This document shows, one piece after another, positions 8,267 through 18,331 of a stretch of 64,000 bases of DNA (its first letter is position 1; the number at the start of each line of letters is the position of its first letter). This stretch comes from Alloyangia pacifica. GTDB lineage: Bacteria > Pseudomonadota > Alphaproteobacteria > Rhodobacterales > Rhodobacteraceae. The notes under the pieces are model-generated. The model searched no databases. It worked only from the letters and a program-made list of their open reading frames with translations, and was not told where the DNA came from. The position numbers and the translations under genes are program-made. The stretch covers positions 310,001-374,000 of the forward strand of contig NZ_JAIVKX010000002.1 in NCBI RefSeq assembly GCF_020524285.1. The letters are read 5' to 3'.

Positions 8267-11200
8267 ATGAAGATCGAAAGACGGTATACCACGGCGGGGC
8301 GGGACGCCTACACGGGCATCGACTTCGTCACCACCAGCTCCGAAATCCGCAATCCGGACGGCAGTTCGGTCTTCAAGCTCGATGACATGGAGGTGCCGGC
8401 GCGTTGGAGCCAGGTCGCCTCGGACGTGATTGCGCAAAAGTACTTCCGCAAGGCGGGCGTGCCCTCGGCGCTGAAGAAGGTCAAGGAAGCCGGTGTCCCC
8501 GAGTTCCTCTGGCGCTCGGTCCCGGCCGAGGCCGAGACCCCGCGAGGCGGCGAAACCTCGGCCAAGCAGGTCTTCGACCGCTTGGCGGGCGCCTGGACCT
8601 ACTGGGGCTGGAAGGGCGGCTATTTCACCACCGAGGCCGACGCGCAGGCTTATTACGACGAGATGCGCCACATGCTGGCCAGCCAGACCGCGGCGCCGAA
8701 CTCGCCGCAATGGTTCAACACCGGCCTGCACTGGGCCTACGGCATCGACGGTCCCGGCCAGGGGCATTTCTACGTCGACTACAAGACCGGCAAGCTGACA
8801 AAGTCCAGGTCCGCCTACGAGCATCCGCAGCCGCATGCCTGCTTCATCCAGTCGGTCAGCGACGACCTGGTGAACGAGGGCGGGATCATGGACCTCTGGG
8901 TGCGCGAGGCGCGGCTGTTCAAATACGGTTCGGGCACCGGCACCAACTTCTCGAGCCTGCGCGCCGAGAACGAGCCGCTCTCGGGTGGCGGCAAATCCTC
9001 GGGTCTGATGGGGTTCCTGAAGATCGGCGACCGCGCGGCGGGGGCGATCAAGTCCGGCGGCACCACACGGCGTGCCGCGAAGATGGTGATCGTCGACGCC
9101 GACCATCCGGACATCGAGGATTTCATCAACTGGAAGGTCAAGGAAGAGCAGAAGGTCGCCAGCATCGTCGCCGGCTCGAAGATGCACGAGACCATGCTCA
9201 ACGCCATCTTCAATGCCATTCGCGGCTGGGACGGGGCCGAGGCGGATGCCTATGACCCCGCCGTGAACGCGGCTCTGAAAAAGGCCGTGCGGGAGGCAAA
9301 AAAGCTCGCCATCCCAGAGACCTACATCAAGCGGGTGCTGGACTACGCGAAGCAGGGCTACGCCAGCATCGAGTTCCCGACCTACAACACCGATTGGGAC
9401 AGCGAGGCCTATGCCAGCGTCTCGGGGCAGAACTCCAACAACTCGATCCGCGTCACCGACGCCTTCCTGCAGGCCGTGCGCGACGATGCCGACTGGGAGC
9501 TTATTCGCCGCACCGACGGAACGGTCGCCAAGATCTTGAAAGCGCGTGAGCTTTGGGAGCAGGTGGGGCATGCAGCCTGGGCCTGCGCCGATCCGGGGAT
9601 CCAGTTCCACGACACGGTCAACGCCTGGCACACCTGTCCCGAGGATGGGGCGATCCGCGGCTCGAACCCGTGTTCGGAATACATGTTCCTCGACGACACG
9701 GCCTGCAACCTGGCGTCGATGAATCTGCTGACCTTCCTCAAGGATGGCAAGTTCGACGCTGAAAGCTACGTGCATGCCACCCGGCTCTGGACGCTGACGC
9801 TCGAGATCTCGGTGCTGATGGCGCAGTTCCCGAGCAAGGAGATCGCGCAGCTTTCCTATGATTTCCGAACGCTTGGCCTTGGATATGCGAATATCGGCGG
9901 GCTGCTGATGACCATGGGGCTGAGCTATGACAGCGATGCGGGTCGGGCGCTTTGCGGCGCGCTGACCGCCGTCATGACCGGCACCGCCTATGCCACCTCG
10001 GCTGAGATCGCCGGCGAGCTGGGCACCTTCGCGGGCTATGAGCGTAACCGCGCGCACATGCTCCGGGTGATCCGCAACCACCGCACGGCAGCCCATGGCA
10101 AGGCCGCGGGCTATGACGCCCTGGCGGTCAAGCCCGTGCCGCTGGATCACGCGAACTGCCCGGATCAAACCCTTGTCGAGCTTGCCAAATCCGCATGGGA
10201 CGAGGCGCTGGAACTGGGTGAGAAACACGGCTACCGCAACGCCCAGACCACGGTGATCGCGCCGACCGGGACCATTGGCCTCGTGATGGATTGCGACACC
10301 ACCGGCATCGAGCCCGACTTCGCGCTGGTGAAGTTCAAGAAGCTGGCGGGCGGCGGCTACTTCAAAATCATCAACCGCTCGGTGCCCGCGGCGCTGGCGG
10401 GGCTTGGCTACAGCTCCAGCCAGATCGAGGAAATCGTCTCCTACGCGGTCGGCCATGGCTCGCTCGGCAACGCGCCGGGGGTGAACCACACGGCGTTGAT
10501 CGGCCATGGCTTCGGCAAGGCGCAGCTCGAGAAGATCGAGGCGGCGCTGGCCACGGCCTTCGACATCCGCTTCGTCTTCAACCAGTTCACGCTGGGCGAG
10601 GAGTTCTGCCGCGGCACGCTGGGCATCCCGGCTGAAAAACTCTCGGACCCGAGCTTCGATTTGCTGCGCCACCTCGGGTTCAGCAAGGCCGAGATCGACG
10701 CCGCAAACGACCATGTCTGCGGGACAATGACTTTGGAGGGCGCGCCCTTCCTCGAGGACGCGCACATCGGCGTCTTCGATTGTGCCAACCCCTGCGGCAA
10801 GAAGGGCAAGCGCTATCTCTCGGTCGACAGCCACATCCGCATGATGGCGGCGGCGCAGAGCTTCATCTCGGGGGCGATCTCCAAGACCATCAACATGCCC
10901 AACTCGGCCACCATTGAGGACTGCCAGCAGGCTTACGAGCTGTCGTGGTCGCTGGGCGTGAAGGCCAATGCGCTCTACCGCGACGGCTCCAAGCTCAGCC
11001 AGCCGCTCGCCGCTGCGTTGGTCGAGGAGGACGAGGACGCGCAGGAGGTTCTGGAGACGGGCGCCCCCGCGGCCAAGGCGCAGGTGCTGGCCGAGAAGGT
11101 CATCGAGAAGGTGGTGGTCAAGGAACTGGTCCGTTCGCACCGCGAGAAGATGCCCGACCGCCGCAAGGGCTACACCCAGAAGGCGGTCGTCGGCGGGCAC

Positions 11201-11869
11201 AAGGTCTACCTGCGCACCGGCGAATACGGCGACGGATCGCTTGGCGAGATCTTCATCGACATGCACAAGGAAGGCGCCGGTTTCCGGGCGATGATGAACA
11301 ACTTCGCGATCGCGGTCTCGGTCGGCCTGCAGTACGGCGTGCCGCTGGAGGAATTCGTCGACGCCTTCACCTTCACCAAGTTCGAGCCTGCGGGCATGGT
11401 GCAGGGCAACGACAGCATCAAGAACGCGACCTCGATCCTCGACTACGTGTTCCGCGAACTGGCCGTCTCCTATCTCGACCGCACCGATCTGGCGCATGTG
11501 AAGCCTTCGGGCGCCACGTTCGACGATCTCGGTCGGGGCGAAGAAGACGGGCTCGGCAATGTCGAGGAGCTGAGCGAGAGCGCGGCGACCCGCTCGCTGG
11601 AGGTGCTGAAGCACATCTCCTCCTCGGGCTACCTGCGCAAGCGCCTGCCGCAGGAGCTTTCGGCGCTCGGCACGCTGATCTCCGAGGAACGTCCGGCGGT
11701 GGCCTCGATGACCGTGAGCACCTCGTCGCTGGCCATGGACGCGCGCACCAAGGCGCGGATGCAGGGCTACGAGGGCGAGGCCTGCGGCGAGTGCGGCAAC
11801 TACACGCTGGTGCGGAATGGCACCTGCATGAAGTGCAACACCTGCGGCGGCACCTCGGGGTGTAGCTGA
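8267..11869 (+). CDS. nrdJ: Vitamin B12-dependent (class II) ribonucleotide reductase
   Basis: A 1200-residue adenosylcobalamin-dependent reductase converting ribonucleotides to deoxyribonucleotides without oxygen-dependent radical chemistry. The radical site is intact: Asn467, Cys469 and Glu471 in NPCSEYMF. The C-terminus has a Cys-rich tail ([19 protein letters not shown]) that can act as the redox shuttle. The start at 8267 (MKIERRYTT) is chosen because residues encoded upstream to 8099 look non-coding; AAGGGCAGAG precedes it. It is transcribed alone and ends at a strong terminator. A NrdR-box candidate suggests dATP-responsive control. Confidence 0.94.
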   Translation: MKIERRYTTAGRDAYTGIDFVTTSSEIRNPDGSSVFKLDDMEVPARWSQVASDVIAQKYFRKAGVPSALKKVKEAGVPEFLWRSVPAEAETPRGGETSAKQVFDRLAGAWTYWGWKGGYFTTEADAQAYYDEMRHMLASQTAAPNSPQWFNTGLHWAYGIDGPGQGHFYVDYKTGKLTKSRSAYEHPQPHACFIQSVSDDLVNEGGIMDLWVREARLFKYGSGTGTNFSSLRAENEPLSGGGKSSGLMGFLKIGDRAAGAIKSGGTTRRAAKMVIVDADHPDIEDFINWKVKEEQKVASIVAGSKMHETMLNAIFNAIRGWDGAEADAYDPAVNAALKKAVREAKKLAIPETYIKRVLDYAKQGYASIEFPTYNTDWDSEAYASVSGQNSNNSIRVTDAFLQAVRDDADWELIRRTDGTVAKILKARELWEQVGHAAWACADPGIQFHDTVNAWHTCPEDGAIRGSNPCSEYMFLDDTACNLASMNLLTFLKDGKFDAESYVHATRLWTLTLEISVLMAQFPSKEIAQLSYDFRTLGLGYANIGGLLMTMGLSYDSDAGRALCGALTAVMTGTAYATSAEIAGELGTFAGYERNRAHMLRVIRNHRTAAHGKAAGYDALAVKPVPLDHANCPDQTLVELAKSAWDEALELGEKHGYRNAQTTVIAPTGTIGLVMDCDTTGIEPDFALVKFKKLAGGGYFKIINRSVPAALAGLGYSSSQIEEIVSYAVGHGSLGNAPGVNHTALIGHGFGKAQLEKIEAALATAFDIRFVFNQFTLGEEFCRGTLGIPAEKLSDPSFDLLRHLGFSKAEIDAANDHVCGTMTLEGAPFLEDAHIGVFDCANPCGKKGKRYLSVDSHIRMMAAAQSFISGAISKTINMPNSATIEDCQQAYELSWSLGVKANALYRDGSKLSQPLAAALVEEDEDAQEVLETGAPAAKAQVLAEKVIEKVVVKELVRSHREKMPDRRKGYTQKAVVGGHKVYLRTGEYGDGSLGEIFIDMHKEGAGFRAMMNNFAIAVSVGLQYGVPLEEFVDAFTFTKFEPAGMVQGNDSIKNATSILDYVFRELAVSYLDRTDLAHVKPSGATFDDLGRGEEDGLGNVEELSESAATRSLEVLKHISSSGYLRKRLPQELSALGTLISEERPAVASMTVSTSSLAMDARTKARMQGYEGEACGECGNYTLVRNGTCMKCNTCGGTSGCS

Positions 11870-11875
11870 CGGGGC

Positions 11876-11910
11876 GGGGCCGGGCGTCACGCCCGGCCCC
11901 CTGGCCTTTT
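11876..11910 (+). terminator. nrdJ terminator
   Basis: An 11-bp perfect GC stem (11876-11886 with 11890-11900) closes a TCA triloop and is followed by CTGGCCTTTTT. Confidence 0.8.
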
Positions 11911-11919
11911 TCTCTGGCC

Positions 11920-13431
11920 TTACTCTATGACGTGATCCTGCAGCGCCTTGCGCCGCAACTTGCCATTGGCATTGCGGGGCAGGGCTTCGACCCGGATCCA
12001 GGCGCGGGGCTGCTTGTAGCGCGCCAGCTTTTCGGCCGCGGCGGCTTTGAGCGTATCCTCGTCGAGATCGGACTCCGCGACGTAGAAGGCGGCGATGACC
12101 CGCACGTCGTCCTTCACCCCGAGGTCGGTGACGGCGAGTTCGCTGATGCCGGGGACATGGGCCAGCGCCGCCTCGACCTCGAGCGGCGAGACCCGGTAGC
12201 CGCCGGCGTTCATCATGTCGTCGCCGCGGCCAAGGTAGGTGAATGAGGCGTCTTCGGTCATGGTCACCTGGTCGCCGGTCAGGAACCAGTCGCCGGCAAA
12301 GCGCGCCTCGGTTTCTGCGGGCGCGCCGAGATAGCCCAACATGAGCCCCGGATCATGGCGATGCACCGCGAGCGTGCCGGGGGCGCCCAGTGCCACGGGC
12401 TGGCTGTCCGCGCCGAGCACGGCAATCCGTCGTCCGAACTGCGGACGGCCCAGCGTACCGGGCACGGCAGGTGTTTCGGGGGAACCCGAAATGAACGTCG
12501 AGCATTCCGACATGCCGAAGGCCTCGTAGATCTCGGCCCCCGTTGCCTCGCGCCACCCGTCGCGGATGCCTTCGGAAAGCTTCTCGCCGGCAGAGAGCGC
12601 GTGGCGCAGCTTCGGCAGCGGCGGGACGGGGTATTTCAGGATTTGCCGAAACACGCCGGGCGCGGCGGCGAAGATGCTGGCGTCGTTGCGTTTCATCAGC
12701 AGGGCGAGCTGCGCGGGGTCGGTGCCCGCCTGGGGGATCAGCGCGGTGGCGCCGCGGGTCCAGGGATCCATCAGGCCGGTGCCCAGCGTATAGGTCCAGT
12801 TGAACGCACCGGCGTGCAGCAGCCGGTCCTCGGCGCGCAGGGCATACCAGTCCTCCATCATCATCTGACGCGCCCAGATCGCGCGATGCGCGTGGGCCAC
12901 CGCGCGCGGCACACCTGAGGTGCCCGAGGTATAGATGATATAGGCCAGACGCTCGGGGTCGCCCATGGCGTAGTCGGAGGGCGGCAACTCGCGCCAGCCA
13001 GTGAAGCGCTCGGCGGTGTGGGTCGGGATGTCCGTCACGGGGCAGGCGATGCCGTCGCCAAGAAGGATCGCGGCGGGCGAGAGCTGCGCGAGGATGCGCG
13101 CCACCTCGGGCTCGGTCAGCTGCGACGAGGTCGGCACCGGCACGATGCCCGCCGCGATGGCGCCGAGATAGGCGATCGGAAAGTCGACCGTATTGCCGAG
13201 CCGCAGCAGCAGGATCTGCCCCGGCTCCATACCGCATTGCAGCAGCCCGGTGGCCGTGCCGCGCACGGCGGAGATGAGCCGGGCATAGGACCAGCGCTCG
13301 GCCCCGGTGAGGCGCAGGATCGACAGGGCGATCTTGTCGGGCGTGGCCGCGCCCGCGGCGAGCACGTGGGCGGCGAGGTTGAACGGCGCGGGACAGGGGG
13401 CGAAGGCGCCCTCATCGAAAACGGACAGCAT
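11920..13431 (-). CDS. AMP-forming acyl-CoA synthetase / aryl-CoA ligase family
   Basis: A 503-residue ANL-superfamily enzyme that activates a carboxylic acid with ATP and CoA. The P-loop YTSGTSGVPRA (about 167-177), the middle YEAFGMSEC motif, WFLTGDQ, the hinge GRGDDMMNAGGYRVSP and the C-terminal NGKLRR lysine are all present, so it should be active. The overall pattern resembles benzoate-CoA ligase-type enzymes; the substrate is not determined. The start at 13431 is preferred to 13494, because the longer form would overlap the operator and promoter region of the divergent regulator. Confidence 0.82.
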   Translation of the reverse strand: MLSVFDEGAFAPCPAPFNLAAHVLAAGAATPDKIALSILRLTGAERWSYARLISAVRGTATGLLQCGMEPGQILLLRLGNTVDFPIAYLGAIAAGIVPVPTSSQLTEPEVARILAQLSPAAILLGDGIACPVTDIPTHTAERFTGWRELPPSDYAMGDPERLAYIIYTSGTSGVPRAVAHAHRAIWARQMMMEDWYALRAEDRLLHAGAFNWTYTLGTGLMDPWTRGATALIPQAGTDPAQLALLMKRNDASIFAAAPGVFRQILKYPVPPLPKLRHALSAGEKLSEGIRDGWREATGAEIYEAFGMSECSTFISGSPETPAVPGTLGRPQFGRRIAVLGADSQPVALGAPGTLAVHRHDPGLMLGYLGAPAETEARFAGDWFLTGDQVTMTEDASFTYLGRGDDMMNAGGYRVSPLEVEAALAHVPGISELAVTDLGVKDDVRVIAAFYVAESDLDEDTLKAAAAEKLARYKQPRAWIRVEALPRNANGKLRRKALQDHVIE

Positions 13432-13463
13432 GGGAAAAGGCTTAGGCAGGCCGCGGGAGTCGC

Positions 13464-13492
13464 GCAAGCCCGCTGCAAGCGCCATTGCAAGC
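13464..13492. promoter_or_regulatory. Three phased GCAAGC repeats, candidate operator of the XRE-cupin regulator
   Basis: GCAAGC occurs at 13464, 13475 and 13487, so starts are 11 and 12 bp apart, close to one helical turn. The last copy is inside a TTGCAA palindrome. They lie in the 77-bp divergent region just before the regulator ATG. Regulators of the ScfR/RamB type bind TTTGCAAA-like sites, so autoregulation and control of the ligase is plausible. Confidence 0.45.
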
Positions 13493-13508
13493 ATCGCGAC
13501 GGAAGGCT

Positions 13509-14141
13509 ATGGCACTTTTCATGTCGCGCGATCCCCGTACCCTCATCCGCATTGCCCGCGAGTCCGGGCAGGAACAGACTGCCGAACCGCTCGATCTGGG
13601 CGCGCGGGTGCGCGAGCTGCGCAAGGAGCGGGACTGGACTCTGGAGCAGGCGGCGAAACACGCGGGGCTGGCGCGCTCGACGCTCTCGAAGATCGAGAAC
13701 GGGCAGATGTCGCCCACCTACGAGGCTTTGAAGAAACTGGCCGTGGGGCTGGGGATTTCAGTGCCGCAACTCTTCACCCCGCCGAAGCGTGAGCAGGTCT
13801 CGGGCCGTATGGTGCACGTGAAGGACGGCGAGGGGCTGCGGCAGGTCACCACAACCTACGAGCACGAGCTGCTGGCCGAGAGTCTGACCCGCAAGAAGAT
13901 GCTGCCCTATCGCGCGCGGGTGCGCGCACGGTCGATGGATGAATTCGACGGGTGGGTGCGGCACGACGGCGAGGAATTCCTCTACGTGCTGACGGGTGTC
14001 GTGACGCTCTACACCGAGTTCTATGAGCCGATCGAGATGCGCCGTGGCGACTCCGCCTATTACGACGCCTCGATGGGGCACAACGTGGTGTCGGTGAGCC
14101 CGGAGGATGCAACCATCCTCTGGGTCACCTCGCTGAGCTGA
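13509..14141 (+). CDS. XRE-family regulator with C-terminal cupin
   Basis: A 210-residue regulator: helix-turn-helix at about 30-85 (LGARVRELRKERDWTLEQAA, LARSTLSKIENGQMSP) and a cupin sensor domain at about 125-205 (HDGEEFLYVLTGVVTLYTE, RRGDSAYYDASMGHNVVS). This architecture controls small-molecule and fatty-acid metabolism genes. Divergence from an acyl-CoA ligase suggests it senses that enzyme's substrate or product. The start at 13509 has GGAAGG just upstream; 13521 is a possible alternative. Confidence 0.85.
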   Translation: MALFMSRDPRTLIRIARESGQEQTAEPLDLGARVRELRKERDWTLEQAAKHAGLARSTLSKIENGQMSPTYEALKKLAVGLGISVPQLFTPPKREQVSGRMVHVKDGEGLRQVTTTYEHELLAESLTRKKMLPYRARVRARSMDEFDGWVRHDGEEFLYVLTGVVTLYTEFYEPIEMRRGDSAYYDASMGHNVVSVSPEDATILWVTSLS

Positions 14142-14204
14142 GGCTCGGGCGGGCGCATCCGCGCATCACCCTTCAATCCCACCCGGAACGCCCACCCTTC
14201 AAGC

Positions 14205-14435
14205 TCAGCCGGCAAGCCGGTCCAGCTGCTGCGCGGCGGTTTGGGCAAACACCCAGTCGTCGAGTTCGCGCTCGGCTTCACGCAGGGTGAGGTCGTGCCG
14301 TTCGGCGATTTCGTGGGTGACGGCCTCGCGGTTGGGCAGGCGGCTGCGCAGCGCCTCGGCGTCGAGCTGCGGGAAACGCTGCGCAAGGCGCTCTGCGGTG
14401 AGGCTCCAGTTGCGGGTGATGCTTTGCCAATTCAT
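14205..14435 (-). CDS. Small CsbD-like stress protein
   Basis: A 76-residue, strongly charged, probably all-helical protein starting MNWQSITRNW, which recalls the MNWDQIEGNW start of CsbD general-stress proteins; the rest is divergent. The start at 14435 has AGGAG 11 nt upstream. A GGAAC-N17-CGTT element (14524-14549) lies about 80 nt upstream in the right orientation for an EcfG-type stress sigma factor. Function is unknown; the stress link rests on the promoter and weak similarity. Confidence 0.6.
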   Translation of the reverse strand: MNWQSITRNWSLTAERLAQRFPQLDAEALRSRLPNREAVTHEIAERHDLTLREAERELDDWVFAQTAAQQLDRLAG

Positions 14436-14523
14436 GTGTCTCATGACTCCTGAAGGATTCAGTATCAGTCCGGTTCTTGGTGCGGGTGCCTCGGTAGGAG
14501 TCACACGCTGCGAACCTGATGTG

Positions 14524-14549
14524 AACGAATGCGCCGGGGACGTTGTTCC
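14524..14549 (-). promoter_or_regulatory. EcfG-type promoter (GGAAC-N17-CGTT) for CsbD-like gene
   Basis: On the minus strand GGAAC (14549-14545) and CGTT (14527-14524) are separated by 17 nt, matching the alphaproteobacterial general-stress sigma consensus. The rest of 14436-14767 shows no other gene. Confidence 0.5.
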
Positions 14550-14767
14550 CGACGCGAACCGGGCCGGAGGTCCCTTGGGCGCGTCAATCGATGCGATTGA
14601 ACCGGCTGGGACACGGTCGTCGGCGGTGACGTTCACCTAAGATGAGACAGGGAAATTACCATAGTGTTAGGCTGCGACATCCCGTCCATTCGGCCAAAGC
14701 CCGCGCAGCCAGGATGCCTCTCGGCCAAAGGTTGCTGACCCCGCCGGAGCGGGATCAGCACAGCGCG

Positions 14768-16060
14768 TCACTTCTCGGGGAGCAGGCCGCGCGGCGCGAA
14801 GCGCAGCACCAGCAGCAGGATCACCCCCATGGTCAGCAGGCGCATGTGCTGCACGCTGTCCTGCAGATGGCCCTTGAGCCAGGAGCCTTCGGCCATGCCC
14901 GAGGTGATCAGGTTCATCGCGAACTGGCCCATCGGCTCGACCTGCACCCAGAGGAACCAGATCAGGAAGCCGCCGAGGACCGCGCCGAGGTTGTTGCCCG
15001 AGCCGCCGACGATCACCATCACCCAGATCAGGAAGGTGTAGCGCAGCGGCTGATAGGTGCCCGGGGTGAGCTGGCCGTCGAGCGTGGTCATCATCGCGCC
15101 GGCCATGCCGCAGAGCGCACACCCCAACACGAAGATCTGCAGGTGGCGGCGGGTCACGTCCTTGCCCATGGCCTCGGCCGAGACCTCGTTGTCGCGGATC
15201 GCCCGCATCATCCGGCCCCAGGGCGATTTCAGCGCCAGCTGGGCGAGGATCAGCAATATGATCAGCACCACGGCGAAGAGCAGCGAGTAGCCGAGCTTCA
15301 CCGCCAGCGTCGAGGCGGTGGTGGCGTCGAGCCCGAGCGAGCCCGCCGTCTCGACGAAGCCCGGGTCGGCCTGCAGGTCGATCTCGTAGGGCACCGGGCG
15401 GGGCAGTCCGATGACGTTCTTCACGCCGCGCGCCAGCCAGTCCTCGTTCTTCAGCACCGCGATGATGATCTCGGCGATGCCGAGCGTGGCGATGGCGAGG
15501 TAGTCCGAGCGCAGGCCGAGCGCGGTCTTGCCGATCGCCCAGGCCACGCCCGCCGCCATCACCCCGCCGATGGGCCAAGCCAGCAGCACCGGCAGGCCGA
15601 GCCCGCCGAGGTAGCCGGTCGCCGCCGGGTTCACCGCCTCGATGGCATCCACCGCCGGGTCGAGCAGCGCGCGGTAGGCAAAGAAGCCGGCGACGGTGAT
15701 CGCCGCCACGGCCCAGCCACGCAGCCCGGCGCCGAGCTTCTTCCAGGCCAGCACCGCAGCGACCACGACCGCGATGCCGAAGAGCAGCGCGCCGAGGACG
15801 CGCGGCCCGCCGGCCTCCCAGGCCTCGGGGACCGGCGCCATGGAGACCAGCACCACCGCCAGACCGCCGACGGCGACAAAGCCCATGACGCCGACGTTGA
15901 ACAGCCCGGCGAGGCCCCACTGCAGGTTCACCCCGAGCGCCATGATCGCGCTCACCAGGCCCATGTTGAGGATGATCAGCGCCGAGTTCCAGCTCTGCAG
16001 GAAGCCGGTGCCGAGGATCAGCGCTGCGACCAGCGCGAAAAGACCAAAGGTGCGGGTCAT
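14768..16060 (-). CDS. livM: Branched-chain amino acid ABC transporter permease LivM
   Basis: A 430-residue inner-membrane permease with many hydrophobic segments and the family loop LGINL-type N-terminus (MALGVNLQWGLAGLFNVGVMGF). The cytoplasmic EAA-like region is at RAIRDNEVSAEAMGKDVTRR, where ATPases dock. It pairs with LivH to import branched-chain amino acids or related compounds. Its start overlaps the livH stop by 4 nt, and it is the last gene of the operon. An extra approximately 100-residue insertion between early TM helices makes it longer than E. coli LivM core. Confidence 0.9.
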   Translation of the reverse strand: MTRTFGLFALVAALILGTGFLQSWNSALIILNMGLVSAIMALGVNLQWGLAGLFNVGVMGFVAVGGLAVVLVSMAPVPEAWEAGGPRVLGALLFGIAVVVAAVLAWKKLGAGLRGWAVAAITVAGFFAYRALLDPAVDAIEAVNPAATGYLGGLGLPVLLAWPIGGVMAAGVAWAIGKTALGLRSDYLAIATLGIAEIIIAVLKNEDWLARGVKNVIGLPRPVPYEIDLQADPGFVETAGSLGLDATTASTLAVKLGYSLLFAVVLIILLILAQLALKSPWGRMMRAIRDNEVSAEAMGKDVTRRHLQIFVLGCALCGMAGAMMTTLDGQLTPGTYQPLRYTFLIWVMVIVGGSGNNLGAVLGGFLIWFLWVQVEPMGQFAMNLITSGMAEGSWLKGHLQDSVQHMRLLTMGVILLLVLRFAPRGLLPEK

Positions 16061-17067
16061 ATGGTCTGCCCCTTGAACAGTCCGGTCGGGCGGAACAGCA
16101 GAACGATCACCAGGATCACGAAGCTGACCGCGAATTTGTAGTCGGTGGAGAGCAGCTGCACGAGCCCGTCCGGCTCCAGGCTTTCCGGCATCATGTAGCC
16201 CAGCACCTTCTTCCAGGCGTAGGTGATGCCGACCTCGGAAAAGGCGATGACGAAGCCGCCGGCGATGGCGCCCAACGGGTTGCCGATGCCGCCGACGATG
16301 GCCGCCGCGAAGATCGGCAGCAGCAGCTGGAAGTAGGTGAAGGGCTTGAAGCTCTTGTCGAGCCCGTAGAGCACCCCGGCGATGGTCGCCAGAGCCGCCA
16401 CGATCAGCCAGGTCACGGTCACCACGCGCTCGGGGTTGATGCCTGAGAGCAGCGCCAGATCCTCATTGTCGGAATAGGCGCGCATCGACTTGCCGGTGCG
16501 GGTGCGGTTGAGGAACCAGAACAGCAGCGCCACGGTGATCAGCGCCACCACCACGGTCAGCGCCTGGGTGGTCTTGATCGCCAGCCCCTCGTCGAGCCCG
16601 GTCATTGCCTTGAAGTCGCGGGCCGAGATCAGGAAGCGCTCGCCGTCGGCGAAGTTCTGGTCGTCGGGGCCGATGATGAAGCGGGTGAGCCCGTTGTAGA
16701 CGAACATGATGCCCATCGAGACGATCACCAGGATCACCGGCTTGGCCTTCTGCGCGCGGTAGAAGTGGTAGACCACGCGGTCGGTCGCCAGCACCAGCAC
16801 GGCGGCCCCGGCGATGCCGACGGGGATCGCCAGCAGCGCGGTCGGCAGCGGCCCGAGGCTCACCCCGGCGGCCTGCAGGCCCCAGGTGGCCAGCACGGCG
16901 CACATGGTGCCCCAGGCCATGGTGTCGCCATGGGCGAAGTTGGAGAAACGCAGGATTGCGTAGATCAGCGTCACGCCGAGCGCGCCGAGCGCCAGCTGGC
17001 TGCCATAGGCGAGCGCCGGGACGAGGACGAAATTGGCCAGGGCCACGAATGCGTTGAGGAAGTCCAT
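16057..17067 (-). CDS. livH: Branched-chain amino acid ABC transporter permease LivH
   Basis: A 336-residue multi-helix permease. The LivH signatures ALGALGVTLIYAILRFSNFAHGD near the N-terminus and RAYSDNEDLALLSGINPERV in the cytoplasmic loop are present. It forms the membrane pore with LivM. The start overlaps the stop of the upstream periplasmic-protein gene by 1 nt (TGATG), so translation is coupled. Confidence 0.91.
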   Translation of the reverse strand: MDFLNAFVALANFVLVPALAYGSQLALGALGVTLIYAILRFSNFAHGDTMAWGTMCAVLATWGLQAAGVSLGPLPTALLAIPVGIAGAAVLVLATDRVVYHFYRAQKAKPVILVIVSMGIMFVYNGLTRFIIGPDDQNFADGERFLISARDFKAMTGLDEGLAIKTTQALTVVVALITVALLFWFLNRTRTGKSMRAYSDNEDLALLSGINPERVVTVTWLIVAALATIAGVLYGLDKSFKPFTYFQLLLPIFAAAIVGGIGNPLGAIAGGFVIAFSEVGITYAWKKVLGYMMPESLEPDGLVQLLSTDYKFAVSFVILVIVLLFRPTGLFKGQTI

Positions 17068-17489
17068 CAGGGCAGGATCCTGCAGGTCAGAAAGTCGATA
17101 TCCGCAGAGGGCGCCGCGCCGGTGCCGCTCTCGATGGTCTGGCGCAGCCAGAGCGCGGAGGTTTCACTGGTGAAGGTCAGGGTCTCGCGGCGGCCGAGCG
17201 CCGGGGCCCAGAGGAACGGCCCGGCAAAGCTCATTGACTGCGCCGCCATGGCCGCGCCGCCGTCGACCGTCACCTCGTAGGTGCCCGCGCCGGTGGCGTC
17301 GGTGTCGACCGGCGCCAGCACGAAGCGCACCGGCCCCTCGGCTTTGGCGCAGGTCCCGGCCTCGGTGCAGGAGGTGACGCGCGTGCACTCGAGCGACAGG
17401 CGCGCGCCCTCGGCTTGCGCGGGCAGCGCCGCGAGGGAGAGTGCCCCGCAAAGCGCCGCGCGGGTCAGCAGGCCCGACAGATCAGCCAC
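17067..17489 (-). CDS. Small exported protein inside the liv operon, function unknown
   Basis: A 140-residue protein with an N-terminal signal peptide (LLTRAALCGALSLAALPAQA) and a beta-rich mature part with four cysteines (LECTRVTSCTEAGTC and LTCRILP), which could form two disulfides in the periplasm. I do not recognise the family. It overlaps livF by 8 nt and livH by 1 nt, so it is translated as part of the transporter operon; this suggests, but does not show, a role in that transport system. Confidence 0.75.
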   Translation of the reverse strand: MADLSGLLTRAALCGALSLAALPAQAEGARLSLECTRVTSCTEAGTCAKAEGPVRFVLAPVDTDATGAGTYEVTVDGGAAMAAQSMSFAGPFLWAPALGRRETLTFTSETSALWLRQTIESGTGAAPSADIDFLTCRILP

Positions 17490-18306
17490 CGAGGAAGCTC
17501 CGCCGCACGTCGGGATCGGCCAGAAGCTCCTTGCCGGTGCCGGTGAAGGCGTTCGCCCCCTGCACCAGCACGTAGCCCTTGTCGGCGATCTCCAGCGCCT
17601 GCCGGGCGTTCTGCTCGACCATCAGGATCGGGATGCCGGTGCGCGCCACCTCAAGGATGCGGTCGAAGAGCTCGTCCATGACGATGGGAGAAACGCCCGC
17701 GGTCGGCTCGTCGAGCATCAGCACCTTCGGCCGGGTCATCAGCGCGCGGCCCACGGCCACCTGCTGGCGCTGGCCGCCGGAAAGCTCGCCCGCCGCCTGC
17801 TTGCGCTTGTCCTTGAGGATCGGGAACAGGCCGTAGACCTGCTCCATGGTCTCGCGGAAATCGTCCTTGCGGATGAAGGCGCCCATCTCGAGGTTCTCTT
17901 CCACGCTCATCGAGGGGAAGATATTGCGCACCTGCGGCACGAAACCCATGCCGCGTTTCACCCGGTCCTGCGGCGAGAGCGCGGTGATGTCCTCGCCGTC
18001 GAGCCGCACCGCGCCCGCGCGCAGGTCGAGCATGCCGAAGACCGCCTTCATGGCGGTGGACTTGCCCGCGCCGTTCGGCCCGACGATGACGGCGATCTCG
18101 CCGCGCTCGACGGCGATGGTGCAGCCATGCAGGATGTCCGCGCCCTTGCCGTAGCCGCCGGTCATCGCATCGCCGATGAGGAAGGGGCCGCCCGGCGCGG
18201 CATGCGCGACGCCGCCGGATTTCACCGGCCGGGCATCGCCCATGCCGGCGGGGTTGGTGATCGAGCGGTCCTTGTTGCCGCGATCTCCGTAGGTCTCGCC
18301 GCTCAT
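17482..18306 (-). CDS. livF: Branched-chain amino acid ABC transporter ATPase LivF
   Basis: A 274-residue ATPase: Walker A GPNGAGKST, signature LSGGQRQQVAVGRAL, Walker B VLMLDEPTAG. It has a longer N-terminus than typical LivF (about 235 residues): about 40 residues rich in Gly, Pro and Ala precede the core. A later in-frame start (for example MGDARPVK or MTGGYGKG) is possible. It powers import with LivG. A repeat element lies between livG and livF. Confidence 0.9.
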   Translation of the reverse strand: MSGETYGDRGNKDRSITNPAGMGDARPVKSGGVAHAAPGGPFLIGDAMTGGYGKGADILHGCTIAVERGEIAVIVGPNGAGKSTAMKAVFGMLDLRAGAVRLDGEDITALSPQDRVKRGMGFVPQVRNIFPSMSVEENLEMGAFIRKDDFRETMEQVYGLFPILKDKRKQAAGELSGGQRQQVAVGRALMTRPKVLMLDEPTAGVSPIVMDELFDRILEVARTGIPILMVEQNARQALEIADKGYVLVQGANAFTGTGKELLADPDVRRSFLGG

Positions 18307-18331
18307 TCCGCCGATCGCCCTTCGTCTAGAT

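Noticed and set aside
8153-11890. A 1,245-codon open frame on the minus strand opposite nrdJ
   Set aside because: It is a GC-skew shadow of nrdJ: Arg/Leu/His/Val-rich, no recognisable domain, and the plus frame is a complete reductase.
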